64,000 nt of DNA from positions 5,549,217 through 5,613,216 of the forward strand of contig JAJFPB010000004.1 of the NCBI GenBank assembly GCA_020881915.1, given 5' to 3'. Under the pieces are notes generated by a model, which ran no database searches, had not been told where the DNA came from, and saw only the letters and a program-made list of their open reading frames with translations. The first letter of the stretch is position 1. The number at the start of each line of letters is the position of its first letter. The translations under genes and the position numbers were made by a program. This DNA comes from Paramyrothecium sp. XJ0827. Taxonomy: Eukaryota > Ascomycota > Sordariomycetes > Hypocreales > Stachybotryaceae. This document shows, piece after piece, positions 1-11,449 of the stretch.

Positions 1-1076
1 TAAAGTTAATATAAGTTTCTATAGTAATATATATTACCTAGCCTTAATAAGATTAAATTAAACTATAGTAATAAAGTTATTTATCTAAAGAATAATAATA
101 TAAAAATCTACTTATACTTTACTTATTATAATTAAAATCTCTTACTATTTATTACTAATATTAATAATAGTAGAAGAGACCTACTATAATAACTAATCCT
201 TAAGATATTTCTTAAGAAGCTAGAATTTACTTTAAAGTATATAAATAAGAACCCTTAAAGATTATAAGCTTTTAAATTATTTCTATATACTAATAAAGTT
301 AGAAAACTAAAATTATAGCTAAAGGAGATATTAAAAATAGCTTAATTATTAATAAGATCTAGTAGCTATAGAAAAGTACTACTAATTTAGTTAAGTAGTA
401 GGAACTAAATTATATTTAAGATATAGCTAATTAATATAAGAGAAGAAAGCCTAATTTATTAGGGCAGGAAAACACATACCACACCCAGATACTTAATAAT
501 TATAGTATTTTTTTTAAGGTAAAAGCCTTAAAGACTAAATCTTAAGTATTTTATATCTAAATTACTATAAAGAAGATTTAAATTACTAGATCTTTTAGTT
601 AGCTCTTAGAATTAGGCTTTAAAAACTTAAATTAAATATAAAATAGAAAATAATAATTCTTAGTACTTAGTTTAAACTTCTTCCTTTAAGGTAGTTCTTA
701 TAAATGATTTTACTAGCTATAGGGTAGCTAATAAAATCTATCACGAAAATCCTAGCCTAATACACTAATAAGACTAAGAGGAAGATATTTAATAGATTAA
801 ATAAGAGATTTAAAAAGATATAAGACTAAATACTAGAGTTAGAATATTAGGCCTTAAGCTGGAGTCCCTGAAGCTCTTGCTATTATAGGAGATAGTTAGG
901 CAAATCTAATTTATTCTAATTAATGATGGCTATTCCTAAGTTCTTGTTATATAATAATATGTATTATCTAAAGTCCGTACAAGCCACTATGGGCAGTTAA
1001 GCTGATCACGTGACTTATCACGTGATCTCAGCAACAGTAGCAATGACAGGTCTTTTATCCTCAGTACCCAGGAGGA
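1..1076 (+). repeat. R-family interspersed repeat, copy R1 (5' end outside window)
   Basis: This stretch matches, with RIP-like C/T and G/A differences, the repeats at 24423-25479 and at 11450-12204 plus 20189-20512. The shared right end is a ggtcttttatcc tract followed by cctaggagga or cccaggagga. The right 100 bases of this copy are not mutated and keep CpG and CpA sites, so it best shows the original sequence. Compared with the other copies it holds about 305 extra bases near 470-775. No TIRs and no convincing ORF are visible. The family has 11-13 bp target duplications at the other two copies, which suggests retroposition. Its class is unknown. Confidence 0.75.
470..775. other. Insertion inside R1, unclassified
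   Basis: Aligning R1 to R2 and R3 leaves about 305 bases with no counterpart. The insert begins near an un-RIPped gggcaggaaaacacatacc stretch and ends near cctagcctaata. A short cctaat-like sequence lies on both sides and may be a target duplication. No ORF, tRNA-like box or TIR was recognised. Confidence 0.35.
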
Positions 1077-1904
1077 ACCGACGGACCCATACTATATATC
1101 CCATGTACAGCATTAGTATTAGTCTATTTCACACTACCTTGTTTCGGTCATTTTTTCCGGAGAGTGTTAAAGCAATAGGTTGCATTATTTAGGAAGGACC
1201 ATGTTCGAAGGAATATGAGTAATTGCTGCCTCAGGCAGAAGCAATAGAAATATACGAAGCGTGATACTGAGCGCGACACAAAATACTGTGTGGAGAAGTT
1301 GTGGACCTACAATTTTCCATTGATAATGAAGTTCTAGGACGCAAAGGCTGACATTCATTTCGGTCCCTACTGTATGATATGACAACCGATACTGTGGTTG
1401 TCTTTGCTTGATAGTGGGTTGGTTAAAATCGCGGAAATGGTTCAATTAACACCTAGCACTCGGAAGATGAATGTCACGGCCAGCGACATGTCAGCAATGC
1501 GGGTTTGTGGTTAGTTGGTCATGAGCGTCTTGATACAAGAGTGTGCTGGTGTGATCATGGAACTGTTGGTGATGATGGAATCACGGAGCGGAACGTTACA
1601 TGTCACAGTCGCAATCAAAATTCACCAGTGTTTTGGCTTACCCCTCGCTTCCAGAATGTTATCAAGATTGACATTGATCCCGCAGTGATGAGTGGCATTC
1701 CTTTCCTGGGGTCTCGTGTCACCAACAAGACAAATGTTGCGAATGAGCATATTGCATAAGAGGGACTTGAAGCACAGTGCAAAGAAACCCAGGTATTTCC
1801 ACGTAGGGAACGTCAAGGAGTTGGCTCTACATGGTGTAAAAGAATATGCCCAACAAAGTATGCCCAGCTCCAATCCATATCCCGCCTTCTAGGTACGAGA
1901 CACG
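1077..1904. other. Normal-composition DNA without a recognisable gene
   Basis: Base composition returns to gene-like levels. Only short overlapping ORFs on both strands are present (for example 1505-1759 + and 1622-1873 -), and none resembles a known family. It may hold the decayed 3' flank of the P450 pseudogene to its right. Confidence 0.4.
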
Positions 1905-3050
1905 GCTATGAATCTGGCGGGCAATTCTGCTTTCACGTACATGCCCCAGCCTTTCAGGTCCCCATCTATATCCAGCCTCCTAGAGACTTTCTCCACATCG
2001 AAAGTCCACAGGACCTTGGCTAGAATAATCTACTTTGCCCCATGCAATTCCCTTCCTGTACACATTCTCGAGCCCTGGCTTAACCTTTGGAATCCTCCAA
2101 GATTATCCTTCCTGAATTGTTTATCATAGCGAGTATCATCCTGCAATAGCTAGCGCTCGGGTCGAAACGAAAGGGGTCGATGAAAATTTCGAGGGCTGCG
2201 GGCGGGAGCGAATGGGCTTGACAGATGACCTATTTTCTCCACCAGAAATGTATAGTTAGTGATGAATAGAGAGCCTTCTACTGCCCTTTAGGGATAAAGA
2301 TGCCATCCATATTAGCCCCTGAACTTATTACCGGCTACCTCGTGATTAATAAAGGTATCAACCGAAGAGATTCCTTCAAACAGGCTGTCAGGTAGGGTAA
2401 TGTTGCAGTAACCTCCGGCGTTACCTCATTATAGCTCCCAAAAAGCTATTCGGATATTATCTTAGAGATAAGCATTATTTCGGGAGTTTCCAAGAGGTAA
2501 TATAAAGTAAGGTAAAGCCACATGCACGGCGGCTCGTATCCAGCGAGAAGAAGCTGTCCAGCGACTTGCTCCAGACGTCTCATCTCCTCGATCTTAGGGA
2601 GCTCCCGGTGTTCTGGAACAATTTGCTCGAAAAATTCCAGCTGCTCAATAGCCCCTTTTCTTATGATGCGCTGTTCCAGTTGATAACGGCCATGTCTCCT
2701 GATCGCGGCATGAGACTTTAATGATGTGAGTAAAGGAATAGGTATTTTAGCGGAGACAATAAAGGAAACCTCCACAACAACTGAATTATGACTACTGCCT
2801 CGTTGAAGCCAGTTAGCAGAGCAATATGATGGAGTTGTCACTGGGCTGCATCGTCGTCACTTACTGCTTTCAAGAGCTCTCAGTTGCCGGTTATAAGCCA
2901 TCTCCGCAGAAATGTCTACAGATAACCAGTTGATCCAGTCTGCCAAGCTTATGACTCAACTTGCGCGACCATGCTGTTTCATCCGGGTAACAAAAGGTCA
3001 ATGTATCGGTGCAAAGTCGGTTCCTTAGCCTTCAGCCGAGGCCCGGCTGC
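1905..3050 (-). pseudogene. Cytochrome P450 monooxygenase, degraded pseudogene
   Basis: Read on the minus strand, several P450 landmarks occur in the right order but in different frames and with stops. Near 3000 is an EPTLHRYIDLLLPG-type segment. Near 2900 is DWINWLSVDIS. The oxygen-binding I helix (VAGQLLLAGYEPP) is near 2530-2590. The K-helix ExxR (KESLRL) is at about 2360-2377, a FIDPFRFDP segment is near 2180, and the haem-cysteine loop SQGSRMCTGRE is at about 2050-2080. The tail runs to about 1905. The cysteine is still present. No N-terminal membrane anchor is visible. P450s of this fungal type oxidise lipophilic substrates at the ER, but this copy cannot make a full protein. The longest open piece is 2446-2841 (131 codons). 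Confidence 0.8.
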
Positions 3051-3358
3051 CTTGGTTGTATATGCTACACTTTACTTCCATTCCCTCAAAATTCACTCTA
3101 GCACTTATTCTATCTTACTATTCTCTATACTTGACTAATTCCAAAGAGCCTCAGCGACAGTTATAAGATGGCCCTTGCACTTTCACGAGGCTATAGTAGT
3201 AGCAACAGAGGAGGCTACATATTTACTAGGCTTCTCTTAGATATTAATTAATTTATTCAAAGGAAATAAGTAAACCGCGTATTATTTCCAGTTCACTTGG
3301 AGAGTTGTATCTAAAGACGATACTACATTGCTCAAAGAGTAGCTAAATACTTTTCAAG
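3051..3358. other. Intergenic, no gene seen
   Basis: AT-leaning DNA between the 5' side of the P450 pseudogene and the 3' end of the membrane-protein gene. No ORF of note. It would contain the 3' UTR of the 704-residue gene. Confidence 0.5.
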
Positions 3359-5473
3359 TTAATCAGAACGTACTTGAATTGTCCTTTTATCCCCAACAGA
3401 CTCTTGTAATGATTCCTCTCGCAGATGCCCAGACATATCGGCACCGCGCTTATACATGGTGTAGCCATTCAACTTCGGCGCACTCCTCTTTCTAAACCCG
3501 TACACTATTCCTAGCACAGCAGAGATTCCGGACCAGATGCAGAAAAGTGCCAAAACAAAATATCCCATCACGTGCCCGGGCACTAGCGATGCAATGTTTA
3601 AGATGCTGCCTTTTCGTGACGCGGTTAAACCTGTGTCAATCCATCCACCTTCAAACCCAGATGAGAAACCGTACATGAACTCGATGGCATTGAGGCTGTA
3701 GGCAAGTATAGTGGACCGCAACAAAGCGTCGGAATTGACGTAGCCTTGCCATCTATACAAGCTACCATGAGGCACTTCGCGTGGCGAGTGGCTGGCATAG
3801 TAAAAGTCGGAAAACCTTGTCCATTCAAGAAACTTCCAGGCCTGACTGTCGAAGATACCTCGGTCGCCATAGACGAAGACAGGATCCACATGTTCGAAGC
3901 CGGTGAAGGATGACGTTACGCCATCCAGAGTTGCCTCTCCAAGGTCCGAAGATGCAACACATCGGACACCAATCGGCGCCGCCACATCCAGGACGGGTTC
4001 TGCGTATTCGAACTTGGGACTGTTGATTTTATAGTCTGTTAACCGCGTTGAGTTGAAAAATTTGCGGAGATCAGTGACCGAGGCGTCCAACTTGGTCTTC
4101 ACTTGGCCGACTTCCTCAAGGGTAAAATTGCCGCCTTGTCTTATCTTAAAAAACGTGTCATTGCTGATAAGCGTGCCATTTGCCGACTTTGAAAAGGGAC
4201 CTCCCATGCCTTCGACAACAGGGCCTAGTGTAGAATTGAAGGAAGGTATTGTGCCGTCGTCGTAGTAGCCGCGAAACTGGACTTGCCATAACGCATATTC
4301 AAAAATCGTTGACTGGGATATATTAACCGGAACACCGTATTTGCCATCAGAAAAGTAGCTGCGGGCAGACGTGGACGGGATACTCGTCCCCATCTCGGAA
4401 TACGACCATAGATTGATGTGATTGGGATCGACCGAGCTGTTGGAGATGTAAATCGCAGATCCTGAAGGGGTACGGAGGCTGACACTGGTTCGTCCGTTGG
4501 CCTCGAATGAGTCATCGCCTGATTGAGCCATCGAGAACATGGAAATGGGCTTCTCGCTGAGAATCATAAATTCGGAAGCCTTGCGAACGACGGAGCAGTT
4601 GTACTGCACTCGGAATCCCCAGGCTCGGCCTGACGTAGGTATTTCGGCTTGAGGTGCCAAGAACATGTCGAAAAAGGAACTGGTCAGTGGCAGGTTATTT
4701 GGCACCTTCTCAAAAGAAGAATGCTGCGCCCTATCGATATCTGGAGCTGTGTATACGATTCCGAAGCCTGGAATGGTTGGATACATCCCAATTCGCCAAG
4801 CACTCCGCACGCCAGTATCGGACCAAACCAATGTCGACCAAGTGCTCGTGTTTCGTCCTATCACTAGAGGATTGGCGGATGTGCTAATGTAGCCATCGGT
4901 GATCTCGAACACAAGGCCAGATAAAGGAAACGCAATAAAGGGAAGGAGGGATAAGAAGGCAAGTAAACTCCACAGTTTAGAAAAGTCGCGACGCCATATA
5001 GCCCTCATCCACCCTGAAGGGGAGCTCCACGTAGCGTCAGAATGCATCATAAGCGTATGAAGATCAGATGCCTTCCAGAAGCGGGATTGGAGCATAGCAA
5101 ACTCCACGCCTGCCAATCCGTATTCAGACCACGACAAGCCGAAAACACCGATGATGAACCAGGAGTAGTAGATCAAGGACCCGGAAAAGTGGCGGTACTT
5201 TGCGGCATCATCGCTTTCGATACCCAGGACAAGCCGAACCCATATTATGGCGTACCATACAGTGATGATGGATGGAATTAAGATGACCGACAGAGTTCGA
5301 GCCCAATAGCGCTTGAGTTTTGGGGGCTTGGTTGTTTCTGCTTGGCCTTGATGCTGAACCTCTTTGTTTTCGATTTCAAGATCATGTTTATCGCCACCAA
5401 CATCGTGAAGTTCATGGAGAAGGTTGTCCGTGACGGCGTTAGTATCGGCCTGTGATCTAACGAGGGACGGCAT
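3359..5473 (-). CDS. Polytopic membrane protein, 704 aa, unknown function
   Basis: A single uninterrupted frame of 704 codons starts at MPSLVRSQ. The N-terminal 55 residues are acidic and probably cytosolic. Hydrophobic helices lie at about residues 60-84, 98-116 and 168-191. A large domain of about 440 residues follows, rich in N-glycosylation sequons (NTS, NCS, NSS, NIS, NST, NGT, NDT, NFT), so it is probably lumenal or extracellular. A last helix is at about 632-660, followed by a basic tail of about 45 residues. There is no cleaved signal peptide. The architecture resembles uncharacterised fungal membrane proteins with one glycosylated ectodomain; no catalytic motif was found. The frame is clean, without stops or frameshifts. 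Several ORFs inside it in other frames are shadows. Confidence 0.85.
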   Translation of the reverse strand: MPSLVRSQADTNAVTDNLLHELHDVGGDKHDLEIENKEVQHQGQAETTKPPKLKRYWARTLSVILIPSIITVWYAIIWVRLVLGIESDDAAKYRHFSGSLIYYSWFIIGVFGLSWSEYGLAGVEFAMLQSRFWKASDLHTLMMHSDATWSSPSGWMRAIWRRDFSKLWSLLAFLSLLPFIAFPLSGLVFEITDGYISTSANPLVIGRNTSTWSTLVWSDTGVRSAWRIGMYPTIPGFGIVYTAPDIDRAQHSSFEKVPNNLPLTSSFFDMFLAPQAEIPTSGRAWGFRVQYNCSVVRKASEFMILSEKPISMFSMAQSGDDSFEANGRTSVSLRTPSGSAIYISNSSVDPNHINLWSYSEMGTSIPSTSARSYFSDGKYGVPVNISQSTIFEYALWQVQFRGYYDDGTIPSFNSTLGPVVEGMGGPFSKSANGTLISNDTFFKIRQGGNFTLEEVGQVKTKLDASVTDLRKFFNSTRLTDYKINSPKFEYAEPVLDVAAPIGVRCVASSDLGEATLDGVTSSFTGFEHVDPVFVYGDRGIFDSQAWKFLEWTRFSDFYYASHSPREVPHGSLYRWQGYVNSDALLRSTILAYSLNAIEFMYGFSSGFEGGWIDTGLTASRKGSILNIASLVPGHVMGYFVLALFCIWSGISAVLGIVYGFRKRSAPKLNGYTMYKRGADMSGHLREESLQESVGDKRTIQVRSD

Positions 5474-7625
5474 GGCTGTCGAAATTAAATACAGAGAAAA
5501 GAAAAAGTGTAGGTTGGCGGGCGACGGCTATCCAGATGCTTGTTGTCCACGTTAAATGAGCGCAGGGGGGGCCCTGGGTCTGAGCTGGGCCGGAATATAG
5601 ACGGAGCCGTCAAAAGTCCCAACCACGCGACAAGGGAGGTCTTGTAAAATTAGAAAATGAGTCAGAATAACACCAAATATCGGCTCTTCATTTCACTGGC
5701 CGGAGGCGGTCTGCAAAGAGCAAGTGCACTATAGCGCTACTCACTTTAATAACTGAAACGAGCATCGATGGACTCATCATACTGTAGCTGAGAAAAGAAC
5801 GCCGGAAGTTGGAGGGCGTCGTAGACCTATCCTTGGGAAAATTCACCCCAGGGGCCACTAAACTTCATCCTGGATGCTGCGAAACCTTAGCGTCTTGGCG
5901 ACCGGAGACTTTTGGAAGCTTTCTTTTGGATGAGCGTAGGATGACCAATAAAAGAAGATGGAGGCGAGGAAGTATGCAGTCAGCAAGAATGGAGCCTTCC
6001 TTCTCGATCCACCTACTTAATACCTTTGAGGATAATTGAGTACGTAAGACTATAAATTGTTCCTGCAGATCGCTAAACAACCTATCCCGATGAAGTGAGG
6101 ATTTCGGGTGAGTTATTATTAAGCTGATTGCTGGTCCGGGAGCTCAGTATCGCGGACGCTGTCGTTGACCAGAGTGGCCTTGGTGAGATTGGCGCTTAGG
6201 AGCGGTGAAGGTTCCATTTTGAGGCCAGGCTCCTCCAGCTACTGGGTAACCCAAGACAGGTAACCGAGACTTTAGGCTGGCAATAGGGGACATGTACGGC
6301 AGCCAAGTTAAGTACGACGGTGGGAATCTGCTCCCGACTCAGGCTGGATTTAGGTAGCTTAAAGTCGGCCAGACAAGCCTAGGGTCGATTGCCTTATCAC
6401 CTCATCGCCTCACAGGTGAGACTGAACCTGTCTTGAAGGCTATTGACATGTAAATTCGCCTTGTCATAAGACTCTGTTCCGAAGCTGGCTTAAGCAGTAG
6501 ACGGTTGAGAGCCTGACAATACTTGATACTTACCACCAGGTGCATCTCACTCCTCAGTTCAACGGAGAGTAGCAGAGTAAGTAAATTCAGGTGGGACTTT
6601 GAAATGCTGCCTATGTTGGGGAGGTCTCGTTGTCTTGTTATGGTGAGAAAAACGGAGCTCACTGTCAGATATGCCGGCCCATGACTGGAAGACAAGGCGC
6701 CGGCAGTGGACCTCACGCCATCAAATTAGCCCGGCCGATTGGTTGAAGATTATGGTAGAACATATGAGGTTCGAGGTCATCAATGGTGATTGTCAAGGAT
6801 AGAACCCTTGGCTGTACGACGCTGATGAAGCTCTCGTCGGTTTCACAGTGCCCATCAAAGGGCTGTAGCTGCCATTTGAGAGTCTGACTGGGCGCACGCC
6901 AAGATGGCTAGTGTCACTGACCCTCAACGACTCGAAATCACATAGTAAACACTGAGACAGCAAATTGGAGTCAGTCTAGGTTTAGGCCTTTTTGAAGCAA
7001 GCCGAGCAGACACACACCTTGCGCGAGCAGCCCCATCAGTTCCACTGACAACTACTCAAGGGCACTCAGCCATCCAGATCTGACGTGGCCGTCTTCCTCC
7101 AGGGACTGGTTCTGTGTTTGGCAGCTTTTCGGTGATATGTGCGACGCTGTGCTTATTCCATCCGATCTCATCTTCTAGTAGCCCTATACGGCGCGGTGAA
7201 TCGGCCGTCGTAGTTCTTGCGCCTCATCTGTTCTTCTGAAGATCGTCCTGGTACAACAGAGGTTTGGAGGTGCTTCAATGGCAGCCAGCATCAGATTGCG
7301 GTTGGCATGGCTCAAGTCGACTTGGCCGTGGATGAGTAGCTTGGTCTCCTCAGCGTAAATGGTTCAGCACTGCGGTCAAAACGGCAATCATTTGACTCCA
7401 GATCGGCTTTGAGGTTAGCCTGACTGAGTCAAAATGGTGGTTCATTACTTCGTACTGACCGTGCTGGAAGAGTAGCTTGAAGAGGGATAGTAAGCCCACC
7501 ATCACGCCCGCTAAGAAAACAATCTACGCCAACATGGATAAGCGCCACGCTTCACCTAAAGTGTTGAGCAGGTCTGGGAACTAGCCAATCAGAAATGTTC
7601 TTATGGCCAAGATCCAGTTAGATAG
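5474..7625. other. Intergenic region with possible decayed coding traces
   Basis: The first 250 bases are presumably the promoter of the 704-residue gene. Beyond that no frame longer than 104 codons exists. On the minus strand around 7100-7560 the translation shows a membrane-like stretch (VMVGLLSLFKLLF) and a segment LEDEIGWNKHSVAHITE in neighbouring frames separated by stops. This could be a degraded membrane-protein gene, but I recognise no family. Confidence 0.35.
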
Positions 7626-8462
7626 TTGACGTCATTCTGCCGAAATACAAAACCTAGTCTCTTCCTTGCCCAGAGCATAGTCTCGATCGAGCATAACAAC
7701 TCTCCTTCTCTTTTAATCCCAGTCATCATGGATGACTGGCAGGATGCAGCCTTGTCTTCCCGGCACATTCACAACAATGTCGGCCGTAGCGGTGAGAGAG
7801 GCAACAGAAAGTCCAGGGGGCGCAATGTGTTTGATGTCCGCAGCACCTTTGGCAGCTACTCTTGCAAATGCTCGGCATGGCACAGAACTAGCAGTGTATC
7901 CGACCATACCTTTGACCAGGCCGCTGCCCTGGAGCTGTACCGGCTGACTGAAAATGGCCACGGCGTGGTTGGTCAACTCTCGTTGCCCGGTGTCCTTCAG
8001 GCTGCCGTTATCCTCGCTGCAAGCAGAGATGGTCTTCAACGTATTCTACATGAATTGGAGCCGACTGACCAGGGCAACCACACCAAAGTGGAAGAATGCA
8101 AATTCGAAGCGACAGTCGATGGCGACGACCACGATGACGGCGAAAGCGATAGCAACTATAGCTCCGAACGTGGAGCCGGGAGCAATCGGTTCGATGCATT
8201 TGAAAAGAACAGCTTTCGTTCTCCGAAATTCTGGCTGCAATGGAATGGTATTGTGCAGACCACCTCAACGCCCACCTCAGCGCGGTCTGTAGAGAGTTTT
8301 GAAACTGGAATTGGCTACATTGTCTTCACTAGTAATGCTTGCCGCAAGTTTAAGGGCACACTTAACTGTGCATCGCTCGCATGGAAGGATGTCTCCTTTT
8401 CCGGCTATAAGGTTTCTGGTAGATCCGAGTCAGATATGCCAGTTTATTGGAATCTAATATAA
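7626..8462 (+). CDS. Hypothetical protein, 278 aa, doubtful
   Basis: An open frame of 278 codons starts at MTSFCRNT and ends 31 bases before the LTR that begins at 8494. It has an acidic run of D and E near residues 165-180 and is otherwise without motif, signal peptide or membrane helix. The opposite strand is also open over 7713-8039 and 8046-8240, the latter with a hydrophobic stretch, so this sequence resists frame assignment. Either strand could hold the remains of a real gene. I recognise no family. It may be chance or part of a gene truncated by the LTR insertion. Confidence 0.3.
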   Translation: MTSFCRNTKPSLFLAQSIVSIEHNNSPSLLIPVIMDDWQDAALSSRHIHNNVGRSGERGNRKSRGRNVFDVRSTFGSYSCKCSAWHRTSSVSDHTFDQAAALELYRLTENGHGVVGQLSLPGVLQAAVILAASRDGLQRILHELEPTDQGNHTKVEECKFEATVDGDDHDDGESDSNYSSERGAGSNRFDAFEKNSFRSPKFWLQWNGIVQTTSTPTSARSVESFETGIGYIVFTSNACRKFKGTLNCASLAWKDVSFSGYKVSGRSESDMPVYWNLI

Positions 8463-8493
8463 GCTATGAACACCAGAATGCACCTTGGGACAT

Positions 8494-9838
8494 TGTGATG
8501 ATCGGGGGTAACCTTACACCGTTAGGTATAGGGTAACTAAGGATTGCTGGGGATTTGTTTATCCTTAGACAGAATAATAGAAAAGTATCTAAAGTATATA
8601 AGGGGTTATTACTAGTTTATAAGAGAATAGTATAATAAAGGTTATCTTAGGGACTATATATTATTAATAGCTAGTAGGTTCTAATCTAGGTATAATATAT
8701 AGAACCTCCTATCTATATATATAGTTTCCTTTTCTTAGAGTACTAGATTATAATTAGATTATAATCCCTTAATCTATTCCTATGTATTTTTGCTATTTAT
8801 AGAAATCTTCTTCTATATAGGTCCCTATCTATATTAGGTATTTTCCTTACTAGTCCCTTATTACTGGTCCTTTACTTCTAGCCCTTCTTTTATACTAGTA
8901 TTTAATTTGGGCTAATATATTAGGGTTGGCTTTAGGTATTATACTAGTGCTACGGGACTAGTCTTTCTTTAAGGCTAGTAGCTCTAGGTTAGTATTAGGG
9001 TTATATATTATATTATGTGGTTTTCTACGGTTTAGTTATAGCCTTAGGTCAGGTCGTAATAAAGTAGAGGCCGTAATACTATAAAGTAGGCTACTTTCTT
9101 TTCCTTAGAGTTTAGCTTAATTAACTTACTTATTATTTTAATATTACTTTAGGTATAATAGTATTATTTAGAATAAGAGCTATTAATATATAATAATCTA
9201 AGGTAATTTTATACTAAAAGATATAAAGTAATTAAAAATTATTAAAGATTTATTTATTCTTAAATAAAATAATAGAAAAGTATTTAAAGTATATAAGAAA
9301 TTATTACTAGTTTATAAAAGAATAATATAATAAAGATTATTTTAGAAACTATATATTATTAATAACTAATAATCTTTTATTTATTCTAGGGTAAAATTCT
9401 CCTATTTATATATTTATTATAATTACTTTATTAAAGTAATTACTAATATACTTAGTTTAATATACTTAATTATAATATATAAGTATATATATATAATTAG
9501 TTCTTTTCTTACTTAGTATTATATAGGAATTTACTTATATTCTTAGTTCTAGGATAATTAGGTACTAATTTCTTTTTTACTTTACTAGGTAGAAATTATA
9601 TTTTATTAAATCCCTAGAATAGTAGCTATATTATATCTAATATATTTCTCTATTATTTATTTAAATATTTAATTATATTAGTTCTATATAGTTATATTCT
9701 TAGTAAGAACTAATATATATTTAAGTTATAGTTTACTAATTAATTTACTTAGCTTCTTTATATAGTATCTATTATAACTAGTATAAATTATATTTATTCT
9801 ATACTAGCTTAGTTATAAGGTTAGTATAGGTTATAATA
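8494..9838 (-). mobile_element. Composite of Gypsy-type LTR pieces with a second LTR type inside
   Basis: 8494-8687 matches the first 190 bases of the 651-bp LTR at 12205. It starts with an unmutated tgtgatgatcgggggtaacc, which shows the original LTR end. 8687-9058 instead matches another LTR-like sequence whose end recurs at 28350-28536 (ends gtcaggtcgtgaca there). 9059-9188 matches the internal segment next to the right LTR of the Gypsy element (19400-19537). 9189-9838 is a full LTR of 650 bases. The element is thus internally deleted and was hit by or recombined with the second LTR. It marks the border between gene-type DNA on the left and AT-rich DNA on the right. The bases flanking its two ends do not match. 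Confidence 0.7.
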
Positions 9839-10494
9839 TTATATAAGTAGTACTTATTATATTATATTTTATAAGTTATTAAATCTAGTTTATAAAAGGC
9901 CTAGATTAATATTAGTAGTACTAAAATAAATTAATTTTAATTAAATATTATTACTTAATTTTAAGTTTATTTTTTCTTTATAATATATTTATTTTTCCTT
10001 TAGCTATATTTAGTAGCCCTTATATTATAACTAATATTAAGTATAATAGAGAGAGAAGTATTAAGCTTATAATTAGTTTTAATAAAAAGAAAAATAAGTA
10101 TAATAATATTACTAGAATCTCTTATAGAAGGGGAATTTAAAATTACTTATTAATTTCTTAATTTTCTAAAGAAGAATTTTAAATTTAATTATAAAAGAAT
10201 TAAACTTTTCTTAATTTAAATTAAAGGAGATTTTATAGAAATTTCTTAATTTATTTATAATAATAAGAAAATACTTAAAAGTAATAAATCTAAATATAAA
10301 CCCTACCTAATTTACTAGAATATTATTAATTTAAGTATAATTATAGTAATATAAAAAATAACTTAATAAATTATTCTTAAAACTAAGTTCTTTAATTTAA
10401 TTAATAGAAGTACTATTAAAATTAATACTAAAAAAGCTAATACTCTTTTAGCTTATACTTTAATAATAAAATTAGATTTAAAAATAGATCTTAA
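9839..10494. other. RIP-degraded AT-rich DNA, nothing recognised
   Basis: Extremely AT-rich filler between the LTR composite and the S repeat. No ORF or recognisable match elsewhere in the window. Confidence 0.4.
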
Positions 10495-11449
10495 AACTAC
10501 TTAATTATTAATATTCCTAGGGTTTATTACTCTTAGTTACTAAATAATAATAATAGTAATAATAATAATAATATATAGTAGTAAAATATAACTATAAAAG
10601 TAGAACTTACCTTGGTTATAGATTTTATATAATTACTATAGCTCTTCTTTATTTAATCTAGTATTTTCTATAAATATCTAAAGTACTTCTTTCTAATATT
10701 AGCCTAATATAATTTTAGTCTATTAGCTATTATTAACTAATATCTACTTAGTAAAATTAGGATATATTTTCTTAATATTATGTCTAGCTTCTTTAGATTT
10801 AATATAATTAATTATCTAGTAAATATTCTTACTATTAGCTAATATTTATATATAATACTTTAGATTTTCCTTATTTAGTTTATTATTATTAGTAAAATAT
10901 TTACCTAATATTTTAATATAATTCTAATCTATCTTCTAATTTTCCTTAATACTCTAAATATTAGAAAGTATACCTATAGCTATTTATATAATAATAATAC
11001 TCTTAGGCTAATACTCTAGAGTAGATCTAGACTTTTTAGAAGGCTTAAATTACTTTATTATTTTTCTTATTATTAAGATCTCTCTATCTTCTTTAGTTAA
11101 TTACTTACTTTAATAAGATATCTTATTATTACTTTTTATACTTATTACTATTTCTTTTAAAGATTAAATAGCTAACTAAATTAGCTACTTTTTATATTCT
11201 AATAAAGGATAAGAAGAAAATTTATTACCTATTACTAGACTTTATAATAAATCTAAAATAAGAAGCTCCCTATTATTCTAAGCCTAAATAAATATCCCCT
11301 TAAAGATTAATTCTAATACTATATATTTATAATCTTAAATCTCTATTAATATAGTATTCTAGTTATATTATAATCTATAAATACTAAATATATTTATTAA
11401 GAACTAAAAATTATTTATTAAGCCCTAATTACTTAAGGCCTAAGCTTTA
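10495..11449 (-). repeat. S repeat, left copy, inverted relative to the right copy
   Basis: The reverse complement of this segment aligns almost continuously with about 40790-41745. For example, the taataataataataat run, the gctagcttctttag stretch and the agtattattattata tract all recur in opposite orientation. The alignment resumes past the R2 insertion at 20513-20590, matching 40725-40802. Its nature is unknown. Both copies are RIP-mutated. Confidence 0.75.

Noticed and set aside
3625..5281. Several ORFs of 70-96 codons on both strands inside the 704-codon membrane-protein gene
   Set aside because: They overlap a long clean frame with clear membrane helices and have no features of their own.
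7713..8240. Minus-strand ORFs antisense to the 278-codon frame, one with a membrane-like stretch
   Set aside because: Could not be connected into a gene model. Noted as an alternative in the feature entry only.
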